A stretch of 64,000 bases of DNA from Micromonospora lutea (GCF_016863535.1 NZ_BOPB01000018.1:35727-99726), one strand, 5' to 3'; positions 15,780 to 24,336 are shown, counted from the stretch's first letter. The notes: generated by a model not told the origin, from the sequence alone. A program made the numbers and translations.

Positions 15780-16556
15780 GTGGACCACACCACCTGGCAC
15801 CAACTCAACATCACCTACCCCGGCCAGACCGCCCGGGAGCGCGAGAAACAGGCCGTCGCCCACCTCAGCCGAGTGCTTCCCGCCGCCGAGACCGCCGGCC
15901 TGATCACCTCCTGGTGGTTCATCCGCAAAGGCGCCTGGCGAATCCGCTACCTCCCCACACTCAGGCCAGACAGCGGAGACCAAGCCCGCCGGCTACTCAC
16001 CGAAGGAGTCACCTGGACCAGCGACATCTACGAACCCGAAACCCACGCATTCGGCGGCCACGACGCCATGACCACCGCCCACACGCTGTTCCACCACGAC
16101 ACCCGCCACCTCCTCACCTACCTCCACCAGCACCCCACCACCCGACGCGAACACTCCCTCATCTTGTGCACCGCCCTGATGCGGGCAGCAGCACTGGACC
16201 TCAACGAACAAGGCGACGTATGGGCACAAGTCGTCGAGCACCGCGCAGTACACCTCAACCTCGCAACCGAGGTCCCCAGATGGGGGATCTTTACGGGAGA
16301 CGTCCGGCGCCTGCTACTCGGCACGCCTCGCACCACCGGCGACTGGCACACCGCATTCGGAGACGCCGGCGCAGCCCTACATCGCCAACGGCAGAGGGGC
16401 AGCCTCACCCGTGGCCTACGAGCGGTGATCGCGTTGCACGTGATCTTCCACTGGAACAGGCTCGGACTACCTGCCACCACCCAGGCCACCCTCGCCCATG
16501 CGGCCCAGCAAGCCATCTTCGGCGTCCCCGATCCGAACTGGTCAGGCCGACGATGA
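15780..16556 (+). CDS. Stand-alone SpaB_C / thiopeptide-type bacteriocin biosynthesis protein
   Basis: 258 aa from GTG at 15780-15782. The sequence WHQLNITYPGQTAREREKQA, followed by SWWFIRKGAWRIRYLP and later VIALHVIFHWNRLGLPATTQ, matches the 'thiopeptide-type bacteriocin biosynthesis' family, which is homologous to the LanB elimination domain. In split LanB systems such a protein carries out glutamate elimination; here LanB already has its own copy, so this may act on a subset of sites or be a chaperone-like partner. Last clear gene of the lanthipeptide operon. Confidence 0.85.
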   Translation: MDHTTWHQLNITYPGQTAREREKQAVAHLSRVLPAAETAGLITSWWFIRKGAWRIRYLPTLRPDSGDQARRLLTEGVTWTSDIYEPETHAFGGHDAMTTAHTLFHHDTRHLLTYLHQHPTTRREHSLILCTALMRAAALDLNEQGDVWAQVVEHRAVHLNLATEVPRWGIFTGDVRRLLLGTPRTTGDWHTAFGDAGAALHRQRQRGSLTRGLRAVIALHVIFHWNRLGLPATTQATLAHAAQQAIFGVPDPNWSGRR

Positions 16557-16793
16557 CGCACCAGCGACGGGAGAGAGGAGGTGATGCCCGGGAAGAGCTC
16601 GATCGCAGACTCGGTTACAGGCTCGAGCAGGACAACGAGGGCCTCGACTCGGGTCGCCCGGTCACGGAGGATTAGTGTTCGAGGCAACTGTACGGTTGGG
16701 CGCTACCAATGGAGCAGTAAGCCCGAGGCCAGGTCGCCCCTGGTGACTCTGGTCGGGCCTCTTACGTCAGCCGCTGAGGCGTGAAGTCCGCGC

Positions 16794-16937
16794 GAGCACC
16801 TGTTGATCTAGGAACCTGGAGTGACCTCGGAATCCCCGGGAGGTTCCGAACCGCAAAATATGGATGAGATGGGTGAATCGGACCGCCTATGGTTGTACGA
16901 GGCGTCATCGAATCGCTATTTTCGCTGTTCACGAACC
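16794..16937 (+). promoter_or_regulatory. CRISPR leader 1
   Basis: This ~144-bp AT-richer stretch directly precedes the first repeat and is clearly homologous to the DNA before the second array (22515-22659). Shared blocks include TGTTGATCTAGGAACC, GGAGTGAC, the dyad at 16828-16848 and CTGTTCACGAACC abutting the repeat. The shared dyad has arms CGGAATC and GGTTCCG with a 7-bp spacer (one non-complementary pair). Leader-like position and conservation indicate left-to-right transcription. Between the lanthipeptide operon end (16556) and this leader I see no credible gene, only a possible imperfect hairpin near 16720-16763. Confidence 0.75.
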
Positions 16938-18391
16938 GCTGCGCCCGGCCACCGCGCCGGGCGAGGATCGCAACTACACCCTGCCCGCGCCGCTGCTACG
17001 CGACCACCGCTGCGCCCGGCCACCGCGCCGGGCGAGGATCGCAACTCGCTTGACCCGGAAGACGGCGACGTCGAGTGGAACGAGCTGCGCCCGGCCACCG
17101 CGCCGGGCGAGGATCGCAACCACGTCGCGCAGTGGTCAAACTCGATGGGCCTCCTGGGCTGCGCCCGGCCACCGCGCCGGGCGAGGATCGCAACCCCGAG
17201 TACACCGTGGCGTACGTCGGCACCACCTCGGCGCTGCGCCCGGCCACCGCGCCGGGCGAGGATCGCAACGGTCCATGCCGCACCAGCCGTGCTCGGGCGG
17301 TATCGTGCTGCGCCCGGCCACCGCGCCGGGCGAGGATCGCAACTTCCCACCACACCACCGCGTATTTGCGGTCGGAGGATCCGAGCTGCGCCCGGCCACC
17401 GCGCCGGGCGAGGATCGCAACGCCCACCTGCCCGGCCCGAACTACTTCCCGGGGTCAGGCTGCGCCCGGCCACCGCGCCGGGCGAGGATCGCAACGCGGG
17501 GCAGGCATGTCACGACGGGGCCGCCTCCGGGCTGCGCCCGGCCACCGCGCCGGGCGAGGATCGCAACTACGCGCAGGTCGGCGGCGAGGTGGTGCAGGTG
17601 ACGGCGCTGCGCCCGGCCACCGCGCCGGGCGAGGATCGCAACGCGGTGGTCCAGGGCAAGGCCGAGTCTCGGCTTGCGGCTGCGCCCGGCCACCGCGCCG
17701 GGCGAGGATCGCAACGAGGCACCGCTCGATCGTCTCGCGGTCGAGCCACGCCAACTGCGCCCGGCCACCGCGCCGGGCGAGGATCGCAACCAGCCCAACC
17801 CGGTGACGGCTTGGAGCTTCGCCGTGGCGCTGCGCCCGGCCACCGCGCCGGGCGAGGATCGCAACTGCGGGCAGACGGCCTACATCTGGATCGTCGGCGG
17901 GGGCTGCGCCCGGCCACCGCGCCGGGCGAGGATCGCAACAAGTCCCTCGCCTACCGCTATCCCGAGCGTCTCACCGTCGCTGCGCCCGGCCACCGCGCCG
18001 GGCGAGGATCGCAACCCCAACAACGGATCGCGGTACACCCTCAAGCCGAAGCTGCGCCCGGCCAACGCGCCGGGCGAGGATCGCAACGACGTACCGTACG
18101 ACCCGGACGGCGCACCCGGCACCTGGCGCTGCGCCCGGCCACCGCGCCGGGCGAGGATCGCAACATCTGCGCGACGGTGTTGTTGTTGGCCTGGCACGCG
18201 GCGAGCTGCGCCCGACCACCGCGCCGGGCGAGGAACGCAACCTCGTCCATGCGCAGGCAGATGCGGATGCCCTGCACTGGCTGCGCCCGGCCACCGCGCC
18301 GGGCGAGGATCGCAACCCCCTCGCGCCACTGATTCTCATGCGACGCAGCCTGTCGCTACGCCCGGCCAGTGCGCTGGGCCTGGATCGCAGA
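16938..18391 (+). CRISPR. CRISPR array 1: 20 repeats, 19 spacers
   Basis: The 36-37-nt repeat starts (G)CTGCGCCCGGCC and ends GGCGAGGATCGCAAC. An internal CGCCCGG/CCGGGCG inverted repeat gives a 7-bp stem. Repeat starts are 16938, 17009, 17084, 17158, 17233, 17307, 17385, 17459, 17531, 17606, 17679, 17754, 17829, 17903, 17979, 18051, 18128, 18205, 18280 and 18355. Spacers are 34-41 nt and all different by eye. Repeats 16 and 18 carry one and two changes and the last is badly degenerate, which marks the right end as the old, leader-distal end. No cas gene lies in the window, so the array must work with Cas proteins encoded elsewhere; I do not assign a type. Confidence 0.97.
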
Positions 18392-18461
18392 TTCGGCATG
18401 ATCAGGCGTCGAAGGACTTCAGCTTACGCACGTAGGCTGCTGAAATCCGACACACGGATAA

Positions 18462-18484
18462 CTTCCTGTCACTGTGACAGTAAG
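18462..18484. promoter_or_regulatory. Perfect palindrome upstream of the NUDIX operon (candidate operator)
   Basis: CTGTCAC T GTGACAG (18466-18480) is a perfect 7-1-7 dyad, extended by CTT/AAG ends to 23 bp. It ends 14 bp before the GTG of the NrtR-like gene, where a bound repressor would block transcription. The first gene of the operon has a winged-helix DNA-binding tail, so autoregulation is the obvious hypothesis. Confidence 0.55.
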
Positions 18485-18498
18485 CCTATGGTCGATTC

Positions 18499-19227
18499 GT
18501 GTCTGACGATCGCTGGGTCCCGCCGACCGTTCTTGTTGCGGTGGATCTCGTCATCCTCACGTTGCGGAGCTCCCGCCTGTATGTGTTGTTGATCGAGCGC
18601 GGTATCGAGCCCTTTCAGGGTGCTTTGGCTCTGCCCGGCGGTTTCCTTAGCCACGAGAAGGAGGACCTGGTGGCAGCCGCCCATCGAGAGCTTGCCGAGG
18701 AGGCTGGTTTGGGGCCGGATCAATTGCACCTCGAACAACTTGGTTTCTACGGAGCGCCCGATCGTGACCCCCGAGGTCGGGTTGTCTCCGCGGCGTACCT
18801 GGCCATCGCCCCTCGGCTACCCGAGCCGGTTGCCGGCACCGACGCCTCCGGGGCTTGTTGGATCCCGGTGACGCAGGCGTTAGCCGGTGACGCGCAACTC
18901 GCCTTCGATCACGAGCAGATCCTGTCCGATGGTGTCGACCGGGCGCGGGAGAAGTTGGAGCGCTCGGCGCTCGCTACCGCCTTTTGTGGTCCGACTTTCA
19001 CGATCGCGGAGCTTCAGGACGTCTACGAAGCAGTGTGGGGCATGCGGCTGGATCCGCGGAACTTCTACCGGAAAGTGCAGAGCGTGGAGGGGTTCATCGT
19101 CCCTGCTGGCCCGACTCGCAAGACCGAAGGGGGGCGTCCCGCCCGATTGTTCCGCCCCGGCCCCCGCGCGACTTTGCACCCTCCGATGATCCGACCCCGC
19201 GGCCAGGCAGACAAGGAGACAGCGTGA
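18499..19227 (+). CDS. NUDIX domain protein with C-terminal winged helix (NrtR-like)
   Basis: 242 aa from GTG at 18499. Residues ~10-145 are a NUDIX fold; the box reads GGFLSHEKEDLVAAAHRELA followed by EEAGL, keeping REL-EE-G but with one extra residue between the Gly and the first Glu compared with the usual GX5E. Residues ~160-220 (FTIAELQDVYEAVWGMRLDP, RNFYRKVQSVEGFI) match the NrtR winged helix. NrtR proteins bind ADP-ribose or related nucleotides and repress NAD genes; here the gene instead heads an operon with a nucleosidase and a membrane protein, each coupled by a 4-bp overlap. It could sense a nucleotide and repress the operon through the palindrome 14 bp upstream. Whether it still hydrolyses anything is open. 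Confidence 0.85.
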   Translation: MSDDRWVPPTVLVAVDLVILTLRSSRLYVLLIERGIEPFQGALALPGGFLSHEKEDLVAAAHRELAEEAGLGPDQLHLEQLGFYGAPDRDPRGRVVSAAYLAIAPRLPEPVAGTDASGACWIPVTQALAGDAQLAFDHEQILSDGVDRAREKLERSALATAFCGPTFTIAELQDVYEAVWGMRLDPRNFYRKVQSVEGFIVPAGPTRKTEGGRPARLFRPGPRATLHPPMIRPRGQADKETA

Positions 19228-20381
19228 GCACGAACGGTGGTCTCGTCGTGATCCTCACGGCGCTGAACCTCGAGTACGAGGCGGTTCACGAACACCTGAT
19301 CGACGTTCGGGTGCGCCGGCACCCCGCCGGCACCCGGTTCGAGGTCGGCCGGCTCGGGCAGAGTCACTGCCGGGTCGCGCTGGGGCTGGTCGGCAAAGGC
19401 AACCATCCGGCTGCGGTACTCGCAGAGCGGGCCATGGCCGAGTTCTCTCCGGCCGCAGTGCTGTTTGTGGGAGTCGCCGGTGGCCTGTGGCCCAACATTC
19501 GCCTCGGCGATGTCGTCGTCGCCAGCAAGATCTACGCGTACCACGGTGGCACCAGCGAGGACGACGGCCTGAAGGCCCGGCCGAAGGCGTGGGAGATCCC
19601 GCACGATGCTGACCAGATCGCTCAGCACGTCGCCAGGTCCACTGCGTGGCGTCGCGGTCTTCCCACGGATGCGGCGCCTCGCGTCCATTTCGGGCCGATT
19701 GCTGCGGGTGAGGTGGTCCAGGACTCGGGGATTTCCGAGCAGGCCGGCTGGATCCGTCAGCACTACAACGATGCCGTGGCGATCGAGATGGAAGCTGCCG
19801 GTGTGGCCCAGGCGGGGCATCTCAACCGTGCCCTGCCTGTCGTGATCGTACGAGGCATCAGCGACCACGCCGATGGCAGCAAGGCAGCAACCGACGGACA
19901 GAACTGGCAACCGAAGGCCGTACGTCACGCTGCGGCGTTCGCCGTCGCCTTGGCGCGAGAACTCATCATCGACGGGCCGGCCAGCCGAGGCGGCGCGGAC
20001 CGGGACGGGAGCCACACGATGCCGATGACCAACCGCAACGTCGCCAGCGGGAACGCCCGTGTTGGGGTGCAGGCCGGGCAGATCTACGGCAACGTCACCG
20101 TCCGCGATGACGTGCAGCAACCGGTCGACCTGGCAGCGAGCATCGCGGAGCTACGAACTCATCTCAAGCAGGCCCATCTCGACGGAAGATTGGACGAAGA
20201 AACCTACGCCGCTGCGGAGTCGGAACTGGAGAAGGCAACGGACTGTGTTGCGGCGGACGCATCCCGCAAGAACAGTGGCCTGATGGTCGCGCTCAAGCGG
20301 CTACGCGGTCTGGTTGCCGACGTTTCTGAGCTGGCGGCGCGGATCGCGGCGATCATCGCCGTGGTGCGGGGCATGTCGTGA
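19224..20381 (+). CDS. MTA/SAH nucleosidase-like (PNP/UDP phosphorylase fold) effector with C-terminal VQAG motif
   Basis: 385 aa from a GTG overlapping the NUDIX stop. Residues 1-250 are a nucleosidase: LFVGVAGGLWPNIRLGDVVV, then AVAIEMEAAGVAQAGHL with the substrate-binding Glu and VVIVRGISDHADGS with the catalytic Asp, so it looks active. Residues ~270-293 hold NVASGNARVGVQAGQIYGNV, a short Gly/Val motif, followed by a helical tail (~300-385). The same motif opens the next protein. PNP_UDP domains followed by such RHIM-like motifs are known as effectors in bacterial NLR/amyloid signalling pairs. I infer a toxic enzyme that cleaves a nucleoside or nucleotide (for example NAD, ATP or a SAM product) once it co-assembles with its partner. 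Confidence 0.82.
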   Translation: MSTNGGLVVILTALNLEYEAVHEHLIDVRVRRHPAGTRFEVGRLGQSHCRVALGLVGKGNHPAAVLAERAMAEFSPAAVLFVGVAGGLWPNIRLGDVVVASKIYAYHGGTSEDDGLKARPKAWEIPHDADQIAQHVARSTAWRRGLPTDAAPRVHFGPIAAGEVVQDSGISEQAGWIRQHYNDAVAIEMEAAGVAQAGHLNRALPVVIVRGISDHADGSKAATDGQNWQPKAVRHAAAFAVALARELIIDGPASRGGADRDGSHTMPMTNRNVASGNARVGVQAGQIYGNVTVRDDVQQPVDLAASIAELRTHLKQAHLDGRLDEETYAAAESELEKATDCVAADASRKNSGLMVALKRLRGLVADVSELAARIAAIIAVVRGMS

Positions 20382-22369
20382 CGACCTCGACGACAACGAA
20401 CGTCGCTCTAGGAGATGCGCACGTTGACGTGCAGGCAGGCGTCGTACACGGTGACATCAACTTCTACCGGCTGCCGCCTGACCCTAGTCCACAGGAGCAG
20501 TTCGCCTTCGCGTTGAAGTATCTCGACGCGCGAGTTCGTGATCAGGCACGCAAGCTCATCGAGAAGGCGGTCGCCGGTGGGTATGCCACCACCGAGGTCC
20601 AGTTCTACCGGCTCATCGCCCTGTTGAGCGGACGTACCCTGCGTCAGCTAGCCCCCGAGGAGGTTGACCGCCTCATCGCTATCTGCGCCAGCCTGCCCCA
20701 CCTCGACGACCATGACCAGTGGGCGGCGGGGGTGAGGGTGATCCGCCGCCTGCTGGAGCCGGTCCGCGCCGCCGAGACGGATCTCGTGGTCAAGGAAATC
20801 GACGCGCTGAGCCGGCGTCAACGCGACACGATATACGGCCACCTTGAGGCGCTGCTCGAAGGAGCGATGCAAGAAGAGCTATGGCGGAAGTCCGTCGCCT
20901 TAGCTGCTTCGCGGCGTACGGAGGGCGACCGGTTCAACCGGATTTGGAAGTTCTTCCATCCCAAACCCGCGCAGCCTCGGACCCTGCCGGTCCAACCGGC
21001 TGCTGTTGCGCTACGCGACTGGCTGCGCGCTGGCGCTGGCGCTGCCGTGTTCGTCCTCGCCGTGGTGCAGCTGCTCATCCTGGTAGCGGCACGCGGCATG
21101 CTCGGCCCGCTGCTCGGTTTGCTCGTCGGTCTGATCGGGCTCGGCGCCTTCTGCGTCGGCGGTGCGGACCGCCACTATCGCCGGGCGCGGCTGCGCGCGA
21201 AGGAGGCGCAGATTCGGCCACCCCAGCAGCGGCGGAGAGAAGGGACACCGAGGGGCTTCGCTCGTAAGGTCGACCGGCTTTTCGACCGCTACTTCAGCCG
21301 GTACGTCCCGCAGGACACCGACCGGGTCTACTGGCGGGCTCAGACCGCAGGGATCCAGCGGCACCTCCGCGACGAGGTGGTCGAGCTCTACCGCGAACAG
21401 CGCATAGGCGCCGACCGAGTCGCCTGGCTCGTCCGCTACCTGGTGGGCGACGTCCGGAGGCAGTGGGAAGAAGACACACTGACCGCATTCCGCCAGCGAC
21501 TGCGAATCTCCACCAGAACCAGAATCCTCCACGTTGGAGGGCTGGTCCTCCTCATCGCCGGGATCCTTTCGACCGCACCAGGCGTCATGGCCAGCGCCCC
21601 CTTGCCCGGCACCGGGTGGCTGCTGCTCGCCGCCGTATCCGCGGTGCCAGCTGTGCGCTCCTCGTTCCGGATCATCGCCGAGTGGCGCAGAGTCACCGAC
21701 GATCAGGCAGAGCGAGACGACAAGGACGCGGCCCGCTGGGAGGCGTACCACAGGTGGTGCCACAAGTTGTCCGACAAGCCGTCAGACACCGAGATGGCCG
21801 CCTGGCTAGAGAGCGACCGTAAAGTCCTGGTCGACCGGGCCATGCGACAGTACCGACTCCAACCCAGCCACGTTATCGCCCACGCCTTCATCGAGGCGCC
21901 AGCACCATCATGCAAGCGGGCCCGATATCCGCAGGGGCCATGGCGATACTCCCGCTACCGGCTCCTGCTGTTCCTGCTCACCGACGACGGCGTACGGCAA
22001 GCCAACATCGACCTCGACTTTGAGACCGCCACGAGTCACACCGCCCAGCGACTCAACTACCGCTTCGACGCCGTCGCCGCCGTCCGGATCGACGGCATCG
22101 CCACCGGACAGCCAACCTTCGAGCTGACGCTCTTCAACGGTGACCCCATCTCCATCCGAGTAAGCGAACCCGATCACGAAGCGCTCCAGCACGACGAAAA
22201 TGCAACCAAGATCGCAGAGCTGTCGCTCGACGCCGCCGGGCTCAATCACACCCTCCACGTGCTTGAAGGCGTCGCCGCCGAAGGCAAAGAATGGATCAAA
22301 CACCGCCGCCGCCGAGCCGACGAAAGACTCGCCAGCCTTACGGGCTCCCTGCGCGGGTTACTCGATTAG
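20378..22369 (+). CDS. Four-TM protein with N-terminal VQAG motif, partner of the nucleosidase
   Basis: 663 aa, starting at a GTG overlapping the nucleosidase stop. Residues ~8-30 (NVALGDAHVDVQAGVVHGDI) match the motif in the upstream effector. Residues ~45-215 are helical (FALKYLDARVRDQARKLIEK, then VQFYRLIALLSGRTL). Two hydrophobic hairpins follow, about 210-260 (GAAVFVLAVVQLLILVAARG; LLGLLVGLIGLGAFCVGGAD) and 370-430 (HVGGLVLLIAGILSTAPGVM). The C-terminal ~180 residues are soluble and mixed alpha/beta. I see no NTPase motif, unlike the STAND/NLR partners usually linked to such motifs. It could be a membrane sensor or scaffold that nucleates the effector, or itself a pore. The family is unknown to me. 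Confidence 0.7.
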   Translation: MTTSTTTNVALGDAHVDVQAGVVHGDINFYRLPPDPSPQEQFAFALKYLDARVRDQARKLIEKAVAGGYATTEVQFYRLIALLSGRTLRQLAPEEVDRLIAICASLPHLDDHDQWAAGVRVIRRLLEPVRAAETDLVVKEIDALSRRQRDTIYGHLEALLEGAMQEELWRKSVALAASRRTEGDRFNRIWKFFHPKPAQPRTLPVQPAAVALRDWLRAGAGAAVFVLAVVQLLILVAARGMLGPLLGLLVGLIGLGAFCVGGADRHYRRARLRAKEAQIRPPQQRRREGTPRGFARKVDRLFDRYFSRYVPQDTDRVYWRAQTAGIQRHLRDEVVELYREQRIGADRVAWLVRYLVGDVRRQWEEDTLTAFRQRLRISTRTRILHVGGLVLLIAGILSTAPGVMASAPLPGTGWLLLAAVSAVPAVRSSFRIIAEWRRVTDDQAERDDKDAARWEAYHRWCHKLSDKPSDTEMAAWLESDRKVLVDRAMRQYRLQPSHVIAHAFIEAPAPSCKRARYPQGPWRYSRYRLLLFLLTDDGVRQANIDLDFETATSHTAQRLNYRFDAVAAVRIDGIATGQPTFELTLFNGDPISIRVSEPDHEALQHDENATKIAELSLDAAGLNHTLHVLEGVAAEGKEWIKHRRRRADERLASLTGSLRGLLD

Positions 22370-22514
22370 GCGGCCGGGGACGAACTACCGTCCCCTGCGT
22401 GGGTACTCGTACTAGGGGTGGGGGTGACCGCCGGAGCTGCGGTCCCCGGGTCGGTTTGCCTACGCGAACTTTGCTCCACTGCCTCGCTGAAGCCGCTCAA
22501 CCGTAAGGGACACG

Positions 22515-22659
22515 AGAGCACTTGTTGATCTAGGAACCCGGAGTGACTGCGGAATCCCTGGGAGATTCCGAACTATGAAATGCGGATTGGATTGGCAAAT
22601 CGGACCATCTGCGGCTGGAGCAAGCATCATCAAATCGCTATCTTTGCTGTTCACGAACC
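22515..22659 (+). promoter_or_regulatory. CRISPR leader 2
   Basis: This is the paralogue of leader 1: TGTTGATCTAGGAACC, GGAGTGAC and the CTGTTCACGAACC block next to repeat 1 are conserved, while the middle has diverged. The dyad here is perfect (CGGAATC, 7 bp, GATTCCG, 22550-22570). Between the TM gene stop (22369) and this leader nothing else is recognisable. Confidence 0.75.
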
Positions 22660-23063
22660 GCTGCGCCCGGCCACCGCGCCGGGCGAGGATCGCAACTACA
22701 AAGACCCCCACGCCCTGGACCCCGTACACCAGGCGCTGCGCCCGGCCACCGCGCCGGGCGAGGATCGCAACATGCTGAACCCGGACCGGCGTCGGCGGGA
22801 GTCGCAGCTGCGCCCGGCCACCGCGCCGGGCGAGGATCGCAACGTGGAGGCGGCCGACGACGTGACCGTGCTCCGGCCGGCTGCGCCCGGCCACCGTGCC
22901 GGGCGAGGATCGCAACTGCAGAACGGTCCGCGGTCGGTGCAACCTGCACCCGAGCTGCGCCCGGCCACCGCGCCGGGCGAGGATCGCAACGAGGGCGCGG
23001 AGGCCGACTACACGGTCCAGATGGCGGCTGCGCCCGGCCACCGCGTCGGGCGAGGATCGCAAC
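22660..23063 (+). CRISPR. CRISPR array 2: 6 repeats, 5 spacers
   Basis: The repeat is the same 37 nt as in array 1. Starts are 22660, 22735, 22807, 22880, 22954 and 23027; spacers are 35-38 nt. Repeats 4 and 6 each have a single base change. There is no degenerate trailer; the DNA after 23063 runs into a coding region. Same orientation as array 1 and led by a homologous leader, so both are probably served by one Cas set outside the window. Confidence 0.96.
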
Positions 23064-23139
23064 ATGCGCGAATGGGGCGCCGACGAGTATGGGCAGAAGG
23101 CTACGCCGGCTCAGCACGTGCAGGCGCGGATGGGGATCG

Positions 23140-23472
23140 GTGAACGTGTCTGACCGCGATGACGTCCGGCAGCCCGGAGCCGGGGGAGGGCAGCGGCCTG
23201 CTGGCCTGACGCCAGAGCAACGTCGCCGTCGAGCGCGCATCGCCGCGCACGTCTCCTGGGCCAACACCGCCGACCGCGCCGCCCGGACCGCAGCCGGCAC
23301 CAGAGCCTTCCTTGACCGGTTCGAACGCCAGGTCGATCCCGACGGCACTCTTCCCGTTGAGGTCCGCAACACCATGGCCCAACACGCGCGGAAGGCGTAC
23401 ATGCTGCAGCTGGCTGAGCGATCAGCAGCAGCAAGGAGGCGCCGAGGTCAGGGGAGTGCTCGGACGAGCTGA
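23140..23472 (+). CDS. Small actinobacterial conserved protein
   Basis: 110 aa from GTG 23140 (GTG 23146 is equally possible). The core LTPEQRRRRARIAAHVSWAN, TADRAARTAAGTRAFLDRFE, VDPDGTLPVEVRNTMAQHAR and KAYMLQLAERSAAARRRRGQ is a very common, highly basic actinomycete protein of unknown function, often found in mobile or defence-rich regions. It begins 76 nt after the last CRISPR repeat. No enzyme motif is visible; the charged helical make-up would fit nucleic-acid binding, which is a guess. Confidence 0.72.
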   Translation: MNVSDRDDVRQPGAGGGQRPAGLTPEQRRRRARIAAHVSWANTADRAARTAAGTRAFLDRFERQVDPDGTLPVEVRNTMAQHARKAYMLQLAERSAAARRRRGQGSARTS

Positions 23473-23598
23473 TTGCATTGCCGCAGAGCCGGCCGGCGAA
23501 GATCCACGAGTGGTCGCACGGCCGGGGCGGATACCGCTGGATGGTGTTGAGGCTGAACTGCTGCGGCGTAACCACGGCTGCGGTGCGGCCGAGAGGCG

Positions 23599-24261
23599 AT
23601 GTCGGATAGGAGATTGCGGCCTTCTGTCGGAGACTGCGGCCGATCCACAGTTAATGATGTGGAAGATTTCGCGCTGCGGTTGGCACCAGGATCGGTCGTC
23701 GTCTTCGAAGGACTCGACCGTGCCGGCAAGAGCACCCAGTTGGCCATGCTGACACGGGTTGTCGAGCCGTCCTCTGTCGATCTGATTCACATGCCATCTG
23801 GCACGACACCGTTCACGCGGGGCGTCTACTCGCTGCTCGAGCAGGACGGACCCGTATCAGGGTTCGCTCGGCAGTTGGCACACCTGGCCTGCCACGCCGA
23901 GAACCACCGTGCGCTCGTCGCCGCCACCGAGGCCAGAGCGCTGGTGTTGGATCGCTGGTGGTGGTCGACCATGGCGTACGGCTGGTACGGCGGACCGGTG
24001 CGGCAATCCGGCCTGCCGGAGGCGGACTTTCGCCGACTGATCCAAGCCGTGTGGGCCCCGATCACCGCAGCCGTCGTCTTCGTGTTCCTAGAGCCCCACG
24101 AGGACGACAACAACAACTCCGATGCCGTTGCTTCCGGCTACCGGGCCTTGATGCGTCAGCACCCCGGCGTCGCGGTTGCTGTCCCTGATCTCAGTGTGCA
24201 ACAGGTGCACAGCTTCATCACCGACGAGCTGGTCGCGCGCGGACTGGCCGTGCGCCGCTAA
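23599..24261 (+). CDS. dTMP-kinase-like P-loop nucleoside monophosphate kinase
   Basis: 220 aa. The Walker A region VVVFEGLDRAGKSTQLAML and the later ALVLDRWWWSTMAYGWYGG (DRW, replacing the DRY/DRF of thymidylate kinases) place it in the dTMP-kinase family. It is much diverged from housekeeping Tmk, with a short lid region. ATG 23599 gives an extra Arg-rich 20 residues; GTG 23659 (product VEDFALRLAPGSVVVFEGLD) is an alternative start. It precedes a wHTH, a DNA hypermodification protein and a TSase-like gene, so phosphorylation of a modified deoxyuridine monophosphate is an attractive role. That is inference. Confidence 0.78.
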   Translation: MSDRRLRPSVGDCGRSTVNDVEDFALRLAPGSVVVFEGLDRAGKSTQLAMLTRVVEPSSVDLIHMPSGTTPFTRGVYSLLEQDGPVSGFARQLAHLACHAENHRALVAATEARALVLDRWWWSTMAYGWYGGPVRQSGLPEADFRRLIQAVWAPITAAVVFVFLEPHEDDNNNSDAVASGYRALMRQHPGVAVAVPDLSVQQVHSFITDELVARGLAVRR

Positions 24262-24336
24262 AGGCCGTGTGAGTGCTGCGGGCAACTACTTGATCCTGAT
24301 TCTGAAGCGCAAGGGCGCGTCGGCAGCGAGTCGCTC

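Noticed and set aside
16557..16793. A gene between the lanthipeptide operon and CRISPR leader 1
   Set aside because: Only a 67-codon frame with no ribosome site or recognisable sequence is present.
16821..18332. Long plus-strand open frame (503 codons) and its minus-strand counterparts
   Set aside because: They are translations of the CRISPR repeats (recurring RPATAPGEDRN or CDPRPARWPG); the repeat length lets frames stay open.
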